A stretch of DNA of 64,000 nucleotides, from NCBI GenBank assembly GCA_947383215.1, contig CANDCP010000013.1:1-64000 (forward strand), given 5' to 3'. The notes under the pieces were generated by a model. That model had not been told where the DNA came from and made no database searches. It was given only the letters and a program-made list of their open reading frames with translations. Position numbers and translations under genes: made by a program. Within the stretch, counting starts at the first letter, position 1, and every line of letters begins with the position of its first letter. Shown in pieces: positions 50,553 to 60,700 of the stretch. The stretch comes from an uncultured Roseburia sp. (GTDB taxonomy: Bacteria > Bacillota > Clostridia > Lachnospirales > Lachnospiraceae).

Positions 50553-52019
50553 ATGATTACAGTAAAATTAAACAAACCGGAATTTGAATACGATATTCAT
50601 TCTCTGATCAAGGCGTTTTATCCGTCGGAGGAGGTCTACGTGTCACAAAAGGAATACGATAAGAATCAGGGGGGATGCGCGGATGAACCGCCGGAGGTAT
50701 CTTATCATATGACGGTGGACTACAAGGAGAATGAGATCGTATTCGCTTTTTTTCAGGGGGACGAGCCGTGCGTGCGGGAAGCCGTTTGGGTGGATTATTC
50801 TGACCGAAGGGAAACCAAAAATGCGCTGAAACGCACTCTGTACGGATTGCTTTCCCAATATACGAAACAGACGCTTCCGTGGGGAAATCTTACCGGTATA
50901 CGGCCGGTCAAAATACCGATGAATCTTCTGCAAGAAGGACGGGGGGACGGCGAAATTGCGCAGTATATGCGCGATGCCTACGCCGTTTCTGACGAAAAGA
51001 TAGATTTAAGCATTGAAATTGCAAAGCGGGAGCTTGCGCTTTTGAGAAAACTTGACTATGAGGACGGATACAGCCTGTATATCGGGATTCCGTTTTGTCC
51101 GAGCACATGTCTGTACTGCTCCTTTACTTCCTATCCGCTGGGAATCTGGAAGGACCGTGTGGAGGAGTATCTTTTGGCGTTGGAAAGAGAGATTGATTTT
51201 ACGGCGGTAAGGTTTGCGCATAAGAAGTTGAATACCATCTATATCGGCGGCGGTACGCCGACCACCTTGACGGCCGGACAGCTTGACGGGCTGCTTCGGA
51301 AGATTAAATGCAGCTTCGATTTATCGCATTTGGTGGAATTTACGGTGGAGGCGGGAAGACCGGACAGCATTACAAGGGATAAGCTCGCCGTTTTGCGCCG
51401 TCATGGGATCAGCCGTATTTCTATCAATCCGCAGACGATGAAGCAGGGTACGCTGGATCTCATCGGGCGCCGCCACACGGTAGAGCAGACAGTCGAAAGC
51501 TTTCTTTTAGCCAGAGAGCTTGGATTTGACAACATTAACATGGATTTGATTATGGGGCTGCCTCAGGAGACGCTTTTAGACGTCGAAAATACGATGGAAC
51601 GGCTGCGTGAACTTGATCCCGACAGCGTTACGGTTCATTCGCTTGCGATTAAGCGGGCCGCGAGGCTTCGGATGTTTAAAGACGACTATAAAGACTACAA
51701 AATGGTCAATACGAAGGAGCATATTGCTCTCACGGCAAGGATTGCGCGTGAAATGGGGATGGTTCCCTATTATCTCTACCGACAGAAAAATATGGCGGGC
51801 AATTTTGAAAATGTCGGTTACGCCAGAGAAGGGAAGGAAGGAATCTATAATGTGCTGATTATGGAAGAAGTGCAGACCATAGTCGCCTGCGGAGCCGGGA
51901 GCATATCCAAGAGGGTGTATCCCGACGGACGCATCGAGAGATGCGAGAATGTGAAGGATGTCGCCCAGTATATCGCGAGAATCGGGGAAATGGTTGAGAG
52001 AAAAAAACAGCTTTTTTAG
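50553..52019 (+). CDS. hemZ: Coproporphyrinogen III oxidase-like radical SAM enzyme HemZ
   Basis: 488 residues. The radical-SAM cluster motif is FCPSTCLYCSFTSYP (CxxxCxxC), preceded by a long N-terminal domain characteristic of HemZ rather than HemN or HemW. IGGGTPTTLTAGQL and INPQTMKQGTLDLIGRRHT follow. In Clostridia this protein is annotated as coproporphyrinogen dehydrogenase; no other haem genes are in view, so its real substrate is uncertain. It is the third gene of the relA operon. Confidence 0.92.
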   Translation: MITVKLNKPEFEYDIHSLIKAFYPSEEVYVSQKEYDKNQGGCADEPPEVSYHMTVDYKENEIVFAFFQGDEPCVREAVWVDYSDRRETKNALKRTLYGLLSQYTKQTLPWGNLTGIRPVKIPMNLLQEGRGDGEIAQYMRDAYAVSDEKIDLSIEIAKRELALLRKLDYEDGYSLYIGIPFCPSTCLYCSFTSYPLGIWKDRVEEYLLALEREIDFTAVRFAHKKLNTIYIGGGTPTTLTAGQLDGLLRKIKCSFDLSHLVEFTVEAGRPDSITRDKLAVLRRHGISRISINPQTMKQGTLDLIGRRHTVEQTVESFLLARELGFDNINMDLIMGLPQETLLDVENTMERLRELDPDSVTVHSLAIKRAARLRMFKDDYKDYKMVNTKEHIALTARIAREMGMVPYYLYRQKNMAGNFENVGYAREGKEGIYNVLIMEEVQTIVACGAGSISKRVYPDGRIERCENVKDVAQYIARIGEMVERKKQLF

Positions 52020-52040
52020 ATGGAAGAAGTAGGTGTTGCT

Positions 52041-53135
52041 ATGCCATTTATGAAATCAATACAGGGATTTGCACTCAAATGCAAAGACCGCATTGTAAGA
52101 ATTGCGTTTGCGGATTTGGAATATGTGGAAGTTATGAATAAGACGGTGTTTTTTCATTTGGCAGGCGGCCTTGTTTACGAGGCGACCGCCGCTCTTGCGG
52201 ATTTTGAAGAAGAGATTCTGGCGCGGCCTGAGTTTGTAAAGACACATCGCTCTTATCTTGTCAACTTAAGCTACGTGCAGGCCGTTGGCGTTCGCTGCGC
52301 CGTAACGAAGGACGGACATAATGTTCCCGTATCCAGACAGCGGCGGGGTCAAGTCAAGGACGCATATTTGGAGTTTTTGCATCAGACGGAAATAGCCGCC
52401 GCATCGTCCGGCGCAAAGAACCGCGCTTTTGAAGAAAAGCCGGTGCGCCCGGACGGCCCGTGGCAGATCCTGCTGGTGGACGACGATCCCGCCGACCGCG
52501 CTTTCTGGGCAAAGGTTCTGCAAAACCACGGCTGCATTACGCATTTGGCACAAAACTGCAGGGAGGCGTTTCAACTGATCCAAAAGGAGTATTGTGACTG
52601 TGTGCTATTGGACGTAATGATTCCCGGAGAGGACGTGTTTGCTATTTGCGAAAAGCTTCGTATGTTGACGGGGGCGCCCGTGATTTTTTTGAGCTGTTTG
52701 ACCGAGACCGATAAGCAGCTGGAGGGATTTGCGTCCGGCGGAATAGATTATATTACCAAGGATACGCCTGCGGAGCTTTTTTGGATGAAAGTGAAGACGC
52801 GCATCAAGCTGGCCGCATCCGACTGTGTTCAGAGAAAATATGGCCCGCTCCTATTGGATTTGACGAGGCGAAAGGCGCTGATAGATGGAAAAGAACTGCC
52901 GCTTACGACGCTTGAATTTGACATTTTATGGTGGATTTCGGAACATGCGGGGCGTATTTTTACGCCGGAGGAAATTTTTGGCACGGTATGGGGCGAGCCG
53001 TCCCCGGAGGGCGGGCAGACGGCGCAGATGCATATGTCAAGGCTTAGAAGGAAGTTGGATACGGCGCAGGAAGGCCATTGCTTTATCGAGACAGTCTGGG
53101 GACAGGGCTATCGTTTTGTTCCGCCGGACCGTTAG
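52041..53135 (+). CDS. LytTR - receiver - winged-helix fusion regulator
   Basis: About 364 residues with an unusual order. An N-terminal LytTR DNA-binding domain (about 1-100: FADLEYVEVMNKTVFFHL, VKTHRSYLVNLSYVQAV, VPVSRQRRGQVK) is followed by a receiver (about 140-255: ILLVDDDPADRAF, VLLDVMIPGEDV, YITKD) and a C-terminal OmpR-type winged helix (about 265-360: LTTLEFDILWWISEHAGRIFTPEEIF, QMHMSRLRRKLD, VWGQGYRF). Two different DNA-binding domains on one receiver are rare. The ATG at 52041 has a weak AGGTG site; 52020 abuts the hemZ stop without one. It precedes a sensor kinase by 41 bp, its likely partner. Confidence 0.85.
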   Translation: MPFMKSIQGFALKCKDRIVRIAFADLEYVEVMNKTVFFHLAGGLVYEATAALADFEEEILARPEFVKTHRSYLVNLSYVQAVGVRCAVTKDGHNVPVSRQRRGQVKDAYLEFLHQTEIAAASSGAKNRAFEEKPVRPDGPWQILLVDDDPADRAFWAKVLQNHGCITHLAQNCREAFQLIQKEYCDCVLLDVMIPGEDVFAICEKLRMLTGAPVIFLSCLTETDKQLEGFASGGIDYITKDTPAELFWMKVKTRIKLAASDCVQRKYGPLLLDLTRRKALIDGKELPLTTLEFDILWWISEHAGRIFTPEEIFGTVWGEPSPEGGQTAQMHMSRLRRKLDTAQEGHCFIETVWGQGYRFVPPDR

Positions 53136-53176
53136 TGACGCCGCGCGCGGCAAACGCTGGGAGAAAGGGGGCGCAT

Positions 53177-55090
53177 ATGGGACAGTGGAAAATTTGGAGG
53201 CAGTTGTGTTGTGTTTTGGTTTTGCTTGCGGCTTTTTTTGCCGTTCTTTTTTATGCAGACAATAAATATCAGACGCCGCCTCCCTATGGGAAGTCCGGCG
53301 TAATCGAGCTGAGCGGGCAGGATTTCGAGCGGGAAGAGCCTGTTTTTTTAATTGACGGATGGCTGCTGACAGATCGGCGCGTAACGGATATGCCTACATA
53401 TATCGGCGAATTTTCCAGTCTCCAGCGGGGGGACCGGCAGGCTTCGCCTCACGGATGGGCGCGTTACCGGATGACGCTGCGCTATGACGGCTCGTCCCGG
53501 ATCGTGTCGGCGGATTTCTCGCAGCTTGCCTATGGCTATGTCGTTTTTCTGGATGGGGAGCAGCTTGCCGACGGCGGGGGTAACGGACGGATTACGTTTT
53601 TGCTGGCGTCCGGCGACCATGTTCTGGAGGTGGAGACGTCGTCTGGACAGGGATATTACAGCGGAATGTATTTTCCGCCCGCTTTGGGAGAGACCGAAAT
53701 AATTTCAAAAACGAGAAACATTCAGAGTTTCGCTTATGCATTAGCGTTCGCGATTCCGCTGGCGCTTGCGGCGTTTACGCTTTTTCTGTGGCGGACGGGA
53801 GGGAGCCTTGGCCGCTGGTTTGCGCTGCTGTGCTGCTGTTATGCCTTATATATGTTTCGTTATTTCGTGTTTCTTTTTTCCATGCCCATAGCTAGGTACT
53901 GGTTTTTTGCACAAAGCTTGGCGCTGTACGGTATGTGCTGGTGCGTTGTGAAGCTGACGTTTCTTGCTTCAGATGCCAAAGCGGGCGGGGTATGGCAATG
54001 GATGCGGGCGATTCTGCTTTTGCTGCCCGCGGTTTTGCTTTTGCTGTGTCTGTTCATTCCGGTATGGCCGCAGGCGGTATTTCTCCATGGCAGACTGACG
54101 GATGTTTATTATGCGGCTACTTTTTTCTGTACGGCATTTTGGGCCGCGCGGGGGGATGGGGCAAAACGCTGGGAAAGCCGTTATACTCTGGCAGGCTGCG
54201 CAGTATTCGGGTCGGGGCTGTTTGCAAACCTCTTGTATTCCAACCGCTTCGAACCAATACGTTTTTTCTGGCAGTTTGAATGGTGCGGCATTTTGCTTGT
54301 GCTGCTATTTGGAGCTATGATGGTATCGCGCAGCCGCCGCATCCTGCGGGAAAACGATGTTCTTACGAATCATCTGGAAGAGCAGGTGAAAGAGCGCACG
54401 GAGGAAGTTATGCAGCTTCTTAACGAGCGCAAGGCGTTTTTTTCTGATATGGCGCATGATTTAAAAGCGCCGGTATTTGCCACGCAGTCGTTTATCAATG
54501 CGATCCGTAAGAGCGGCGTGGGAGTAGATATGGAGCTGCGGGGCTATCTGGATCAGGCGGAAGCCAAGCAGCGGGAAATGGCCAGACGCCTTCAGGGACT
54601 TTCCGTTATCAATGCGCTGGATCAAATAGAAGAGGAGAGGGTGAGGGTATCTCTAAAAGAAACGCTTGCAGAGGTTTATGCTTTGTATCATGGAGAAGCC
54701 GAAGTCCGTTCCGTGTTTTTTTTCGTAAAACCGCCGGAGCAGGACGCGTTTTTGACGGTTCAGCCCCAAAAACTTGACATACTTTTTGAAAACCTGATTT
54801 ACAATGCGCTAAAGGCGACGCCCCCGAACGGGAGCATCACCGTATCCGCCTGGGGTGGGGACGGAAAAATCCGCGTGACGGTAGAGGATAGCGGCTGCGG
54901 TATCCGGGAAGAGGAGCTGCCTTTTATTTTTCGGCGGTTTTATGTGGGAACAAATAACAAGGCAAACGGCACGGGACTGGGATTGTACATTGTACAAAGC
55001 ATTGTGTCCGAGCTGGGCGGCACGATTGGGGTTCGGTCAGCGCCGGGCGAGGGTACGGCATTTGTGATGGAGTTTTTGCAGGATGCTTAA
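53177..55090 (+). CDS. Sensor histidine kinase with 7TM-type sensor
   Basis: 637 residues. An N-terminal helix, an extracellular beta-rich domain (about 30-175, DISM-like: YRMTLRYDGSSRIVSADFSQ) and about seven membrane helices (about 180-390) precede a coiled coil. HisKA (DMAHDLKAPVFATQSF, His about 428) and HATPase (LIYNALKATPPNGS; NKANGTGLGLYI) complete it. The layout is 7TMR-DISM plus kinase. It starts at 53177 with AAAGGGGG upstream. It is partner of the upstream LytTR-REC-wHTH regulator by adjacency. The last 54 bp overlap the convergent secreted-protein gene. Confidence 0.9.
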   Translation: MGQWKIWRQLCCVLVLLAAFFAVLFYADNKYQTPPPYGKSGVIELSGQDFEREEPVFLIDGWLLTDRRVTDMPTYIGEFSSLQRGDRQASPHGWARYRMTLRYDGSSRIVSADFSQLAYGYVVFLDGEQLADGGGNGRITFLLASGDHVLEVETSSGQGYYSGMYFPPALGETEIISKTRNIQSFAYALAFAIPLALAAFTLFLWRTGGSLGRWFALLCCCYALYMFRYFVFLFSMPIARYWFFAQSLALYGMCWCVVKLTFLASDAKAGGVWQWMRAILLLLPAVLLLLCLFIPVWPQAVFLHGRLTDVYYAATFFCTAFWAARGDGAKRWESRYTLAGCAVFGSGLFANLLYSNRFEPIRFFWQFEWCGILLVLLFGAMMVSRSRRILRENDVLTNHLEEQVKERTEEVMQLLNERKAFFSDMAHDLKAPVFATQSFINAIRKSGVGVDMELRGYLDQAEAKQREMARRLQGLSVINALDQIEEERVRVSLKETLAEVYALYHGEAEVRSVFFFVKPPEQDAFLTVQPQKLDILFENLIYNALKATPPNGSITVSAWGGDGKIRVTVEDSGCGIREEELPFIFRRFYVGTNNKANGTGLGLYIVQSIVSELGGTIGVRSAPGEGTAFVMEFLQDA

Positions 55091-56896
55091 TGTCCGGCCG
55101 GATTTTTTGCCGGCCGTTATTTTGCGGGCGGCCGCTGCGATTCCAATGCCGATGCCGGCCGCGGCCGCTGCGGCCAATGGCGGAAATGTCCTGCGGCTTT
55201 CGTCCGCCGTTCCACGGTTCGGCATTTCTGGCAAGCCGGACGTTTTCCCTGTATCCATATTTTCATTCTGGCCGGAAGAAGCAGGGGCGGATGCCGTGGG
55301 CTTAGCAGATCGCGGCTCTCTCGCCGTCGTTTCAGTCGGGGGATCGTTTTCTGTATCAGCCGCTGTCTCTGTATGGCTATTGTTTTTTGTGTCGGTCGCC
55401 GCTGTCTTGGCCGGAGTTTTTTGTTCGGCGGGAGCGTTTGCGGGCAGTTGTGTCGCAACGGGGTACTGTATGTAAGAGACGGGATTGCGGGACATATTGT
55501 TTTGCTCCTGCCGATTTTCCTGTGGCAAACTTTCCGAAGATTCTTTTGCGTCATGACTGCCTTCTGAATCTTGTGGCAAATTCGGTCGTTGTCCTTCCGG
55601 GGTGCTGTCATTTTTATTGTCGGAGCCGGCATTGGCTTCATTTCCACCGGAACCGTCAAGTTTCGGCAGAGCCAGAGGAGGCTCGTATGTATCCGGCCAT
55701 GCGAGGATAAGCTGCCGCCCGTCGTAAATGCCGCCCTCGATGGTCAGGCCGATCAAGAAGGGCGTAGGGCTGTTTCCGGCGGCTTTTTCCGCCAGATAAG
55801 ACCGATACGGCTCCTGATCACGGCCTATTACAAGGGCATAGCCGCTGCTTGCGGTAGACGGTTGGGCATTTACCGCATCAAGAAGCGAAAGGCCGGACAG
55901 ACTGGTCCATGTCGGGCTGTTTTCTGACCAGACATAAGCCTGAATGGCCGTGGCCCCGGTAGGCTTTAGATGAAAAGCCATTTCCAGCCCGCCGTGTTCT
56001 TCTTTCAGGACTCCCGTGGGCTCCTCGTTTTTTGAAACGGCGTTTAAGACCAGCCGGACCTCATCTGTCATTCCGTATTGGTCATATAGTTTCAGAGGTT
56101 CGTTCAGCCGGAAAATACCTGTCGGCGTGTTCAAAAGAGCGCCTTTTGGAATCACGATTTCTTCGGCGGCTTCATGAATCGTTAGGCTTTCGCCGGCAGT
56201 AAGCCGGGAGAGCGATAAGGGCTTCCATGTGACGGGGCAGTCCACGATTCCGCTTGTGATAAACCGGAGGTCTTTTGAGAGCTGGATTTCGACAGGAAGC
56301 GTATCCGGAAGGCAGGAGGCGATCTCCCATGGAGAGGCTTCTACGCATACGGTGAGCTGGTATTTACCGTAGCCGCAAAACGGTCTCGTTTCGTATGCGG
56401 CCAGAGAGGGAGCAAATTGAGCGTCGGGGTGAAGTTCTTTTGGAATAGGCAGCGGACTTCCGCGGTCAATGAGAGCCGCCTGCGTTTCGTAAGTTGTTCC
56501 GTTCTTTAAGACGAGACGCAGTTTTAGATAAAAACGCTCTAATTTCATGTCAAGGTAGCTTTTCAACGGTTCCTGACTGGGATAAAGGCAGATTTGATTT
56601 TGCAGTTTTGCCTGCGCGTCGGCGTCGTCCATGCCTGGCAAGTGTAAGTCCCAGGGTTCGCCGCAGGCCTGATATGTTTCTCCGTTCAGAGAATATAATG
56701 GCTGAATCAAGCTGATATCGGGAGGGATTTGTGTAAAGGAGCCTTTTGCGACATACCCCTGAGAAGAATATTCTATATAAGCGTGAAATGCCGGCGCTTC
56801 CTGTAATTCTTCCGCTTTTGCGGTAAGTATGTTCAGACTGTTTGCCAGAAGAAACAGCGCGGCCAATACGGCGATTCGTTTTGGTGATTTTTTCAT
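55037..56896 (-). CDS. Secreted membrane-anchored protein of unknown function
   Basis: 619 residues. Signal peptide (about 1-28: AVLAALFLLANSLNILTAKA), a globular beta-rich region (about 30-410) without a recognised domain, and a Pro/Thr/Ser/Asn/Glu-rich stalk (about 415-560). It ends with a C-terminal membrane helix (LAAAAAAGIGIGIAAAARK) and a basic tail, that is, a type-I membrane-anchored surface protein. The convergent kinase gene overlaps its 3' end. It sits between a two-component system and a LytTR regulator, so regulation by either is plausible but not shown. Confidence 0.75.
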   Translation of the reverse strand: MKKSPKRIAVLAALFLLANSLNILTAKAEELQEAPAFHAYIEYSSQGYVAKGSFTQIPPDISLIQPLYSLNGETYQACGEPWDLHLPGMDDADAQAKLQNQICLYPSQEPLKSYLDMKLERFYLKLRLVLKNGTTYETQAALIDRGSPLPIPKELHPDAQFAPSLAAYETRPFCGYGKYQLTVCVEASPWEIASCLPDTLPVEIQLSKDLRFITSGIVDCPVTWKPLSLSRLTAGESLTIHEAAEEIVIPKGALLNTPTGIFRLNEPLKLYDQYGMTDEVRLVLNAVSKNEEPTGVLKEEHGGLEMAFHLKPTGATAIQAYVWSENSPTWTSLSGLSLLDAVNAQPSTASSGYALVIGRDQEPYRSYLAEKAAGNSPTPFLIGLTIEGGIYDGRQLILAWPDTYEPPLALPKLDGSGGNEANAGSDNKNDSTPEGQRPNLPQDSEGSHDAKESSESLPQENRQEQNNMSRNPVSYIQYPVATQLPANAPAEQKTPAKTAATDTKNNSHTETAADTENDPPTETTAREPRSAKPTASAPASSGQNENMDTGKTSGLPEMPNRGTADESRRTFPPLAAAAAAGIGIGIAAAARKITAGKKSGRTLSILQKLHHKCRTLARR

Positions 56897-56995
56897 ATGT
56901 ACGTACTCCGTTTCCCATAGATAATTATAGTTTAATTTTAATAGGGAATGAAGGCCGTGTCAATCGCCGTTTTCCCTGCCTGTACCGCCGGGGAA

Positions 56996-57553
56996 TTATC
57001 CGAACATGTGATGAAAGTAGGCGTTTTTAAATGCCGTATAGTTGTTTCGGGATATTGGAATCGTGACGTTTTGGTTCGTGCGAAGCTCTGTTTTGGTAAA
57101 TTGTTCCACATGGTTTAAATTCACAATATAGCTGCGATGGCATCGAAAGAAACTATTGTTCGGTAAGAACACGCTTTCACATGTGGAAAACTGCTCGCGG
57201 ATTTCTATGGTTTTTCCGTCCGCCATATGCATGAGAACCCGCTTATTTTGTGCTTCGAGATAATCGACGTCATCAATTGCAATCTTATAATAGCCGGTAG
57301 CGGTATGCGCGGTAAACGTATGTTTTTGGAGGTTAAATACTTTCAAAAAATCATCCATGACGAGGAAAAGCTTTTCGCGGACAACGGGTTTTATAAGATA
57401 ATAGAAAGCCCTTACCTCATAAGAATCAATAGCGAATTCCCTGGAGGAGGTGAGAAAAATAATGGGAACAGCCGAATCGTTATGCCGGATTTCTTTTGCC
57501 GTATCTATGCCGTTCAACAGCGGCATAATCACATCTAAAATGATTAAATCCAT
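56996..57553 (-). pseudogene. N-terminally truncated LytTR response regulator
   Basis: 185 residues where relatives have about 235. The receiver lacks its first 45 or so residues (the acidic DD pair and helix 1) and begins at the strand with the phospho-Asp (MDLIILDVIMPLLNG). The conserved Lys (LIKPV) and the whole LytTR DNA-binding domain (YLEAQNKRVLMHMADGK, FFRCHRSYIVNLNHV, IPISRNNYTAFK) remain. No ribosome site precedes the ATG, and upstream frames are broken. It is probably non-functional as a phospho-switch, though the DNA-binding part could still work if expressed. Confidence 0.7.
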
Positions 57554-57645
57554 TTTCTTGCAATATCGGGGCAGGGGAGAACCTTGTCCACAGAAATGTC
57601 ATAGTTGAGCGTATTCGTTGTAAATATTGTCTCCGCTGTTTGTCA

Positions 57646-57680
57646 TTTGCTATTCGCGCCATATATCTGCCATTCGCGCA
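57646..57680. promoter_or_regulatory. 15-bp direct repeat, candidate LytTR binding site
   Basis: ATTTGCTATTCGCGC (57646-57660) and ATCTGCCATTCGCGC (57666-57680) differ at two positions and start 20 bp apart. LytTR proteins bind direct repeats spaced about two turns. The pair lies about 80 bp upstream of the giant secreted-protein gene and upstream of the truncated LytTR gene on the other strand. Confidence 0.55.
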
Positions 57681-57762
57681 AAAAATGAGTTTTTGGAAGA
57701 AATAGATGTTAAAATATACCTGTATGTTATTATTTTTAAGTAAAAAGGAAGAAGGAACGTGT

Positions 57763-60700
57763 ATGAAAAAAGTGAGACGAATGGCAAACAAAGTATTCTC
57801 GCTGTTTCTGGCGTTTGTTATGTTATGCACCGTGCAGGACATGACAGCTTTTGCACAGACAGCGGACGCACCTTTGCCGCAGGCAGCAGGAGCGGATGTT
57901 TCTGCGGGAGATATCATCTCTTTTGGAAATTATCCGCAGACCGAGGTGACGGGGACTGCATTGACGGATGAGATTATGAACGCTGATTATGACAGTAATG
58001 GAGATGCCGAGGCGGGCGGTGAAAAATACCGCAGAGTGAAAGTCGCGGCTTATGTGACGGAGGATGAATATGAGGCGTATTGTCAGGAGCATTATCCCGG
58101 CGGAGTAGCGGAGTGGAAGCAGGATAGTGTGCTTGAAGAATGTGAAAATGCAAAGAAAGAGAGCCAGGGGACATACCGCTATTTCAAATGGGAGCCGGTC
58201 AAATGGAGAGTGCTGGAGAATGAGACGGACGAAGGCACGCTGTTTGTTATGGCGGATGTAGCGTTGGACGCTGTGGATTATTATAATTATCGCAATGGCG
58301 TCGGCGAGGCTTTATGGGAAGAATGTACCTTGCGGACATGGATGAATACCGACAGGGAGGGCTTTTATCAGATGGCGTTTAACGATGCGGAAAAGAACGC
58401 GATCAAGGTAAGTGCGGCCGCTCCGGAAGGGGATCGCGTCTATCTTCCTTCCGATGAGGAAGTAAAAAGCACGGAGTATGGATTTGAGAACGTCGATACG
58501 CGTTCTGACAGCAGGAAAAAGAATGCAAGCGCGTATGCCGAAGCAAAAGGGGCGTCCGTCTACAACAGCTATAATTTATCCTGCGCGTGGTTTTTGCGCA
58601 CGCCGGGAGAGTGGCAGTATGTGAAAGCTGTTGAGTTTGATGGGAGCATCTGGGGTGACATGGCGCTCTATCATGCCGGTTATTGGCATAACCCGGAGGC
58701 CGGTCGTTATGAACGTTTCTTTTACGGCTGCGTGCCGGTGATGCACGTGGATGCGTCTTACCGTGCGCCGGAGCCGGAACCGGACACAGAGACGAAACCG
58801 GACCCGGGTACGGAGACGGAGCCAGGTTCGGAGACAAAGCCGGAGCCGGGAACAGAGACGGAGCCAGGTTCAGAGACAAAACCGGAACCGGGCACAGAGA
58901 CGGAGCCGGGAACAGAGACGAAACCGGAGCCGGGCACGGAAACGGATCCGGAACCATCCGGGGATGGCAGCAGTTCGGATAAGTCCGTCTTGAAATCGCT
59001 GAACTTCGATATTCCGGAGGATTCCGTATATAAGCAGGATGAGGTGCAGACGGGGACGAGAAGCGTCAGTACTATGAGCGAGGCAGCGTATACGATAGCC
59101 AGAACGGATTTCCTGGAGACAGGGATTTATGACAATGACCGTCATGAAGGAATACGGGATGATTTGGGCTATGAGGTTGATGGGTCGATCTGGTACACCG
59201 CCGGGGATTCCATAAAAGCTTATACCATTACGGAGGCGGTTGACGCGGACGGCGACGGCAAGAAGGAGCTTCTTGTGCAGCTGTATCTGAACGGAACAAA
59301 AAGGGGACAGGACATTCTGATGACGCTGTCGGATTTAAGGACACAAAAGACCTTATTCGCGGCGCAGCCGACGGGAGGCTATATCGCTACGACGGACGAT
59401 ATCCCGCCATGGGCGTTAGAAGGACTTCTTAGCATGAGCACGGGGGATTTTGACGGGGACGGATACGAGGAAGTCGCCGTATATACGCCAAATAACAAGG
59501 ATGAGACGACAAGCGGCTCTACGCCTGCTAGCTTACAGATTAAGATTTACAAGCTTGGCGCAGCGCCAACGGAGCTTGCCGCGCCGCAGCAGGTGATAGA
59601 GGTTGCCAAAGTGGGCGGCGAATGGGGAGACTGCCAGAACTGGCTGTACAGCCATGCGGGCAGCAGCAAGCAGTATTATTCCCTGCCTTATCTGGAGCTT
59701 GCATCGGGGGATATCGATAAAGACGGCGTCGACGACCTGCTGACCGTGGCGAATTTCGCTTCGACATACCGTGGCGCCGGACTTAAAGATACGATGACAT
59801 GGGGACAATTGATAAACCCTGACAGCTGTCTCGGTTCCGTGCTTGACGTTTATCAGGGACAAAAGACAGGCTCGATGGAACAGATTGTTAAGAAACGCGT
59901 GCTGGTCGGAGTTGATGCAAACGGCGGCGGCGACTGGAACGAGGGAGCCGGCGTACTGCGCAACGCAAGAGCAGTCGTTGCCAATGTGACGGGAGCGAAC
60001 AGCAATGAAATTGTAATTGCCGGCAACTACACGGGAATTACATACAATAATACCATAACGGAAAATACAACGGTTACAAAGAGCCGTTATGTGTGGATTA
60101 CAGATGAGAAAGGGGACGATCCAAAGCTTCTTGTCGGCTATGTGACGGCGCAGGGACTGCTTTCAGACAACAGTAAGGCGGCGTCCCTGAATTATAATTG
60201 GACGATGCAGGAAAGCGGTTACAGCCCGCTCCACTATTATAATGGATATAAGAATTCCCTGGATCCGGGAAGCGAAGCGGTGGAGGTTGACGGGTTTGCG
60301 GCTTACGGCAGCGAGCAGCCGGATACAATAGCGGTAGAGGGTCAGCTTTTTAACTATAATGCCGATGAGAATAAATTAATATGCGATTCTTATGGAACGC
60401 CGTCTAATATAGGAAAGGATAAGAGCAATGTCTGGATTAGTGCCCAGTCTGTTGGAAATATTACCAACGATCCGTTCGGACGGGAGACGTTATGTTATTT
60501 TATCGGCAAGAAAAAGAGTGGAAAAGAGACATACTGGATGGATCGCGTCTGCGTATGGGGCAATGTCAGCGCGGATGGGACAAAGGGCTATGATGGAATA
60601 ATTTCGACTGGCTCACATGAAAGCTCCGCTTTGCATTATTCGATTGCCATGTGCGACATTGACGAGGACACGTCCCTGGTGAAATACGAAGCGGGCAATA

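Noticed and set aside
51006-51221. Small minus-strand ORFs within relA, hemZ and pflB
   Set aside because: They lie wholly inside strongly supported genes, lack ribosome sites and show no recognisable domain.
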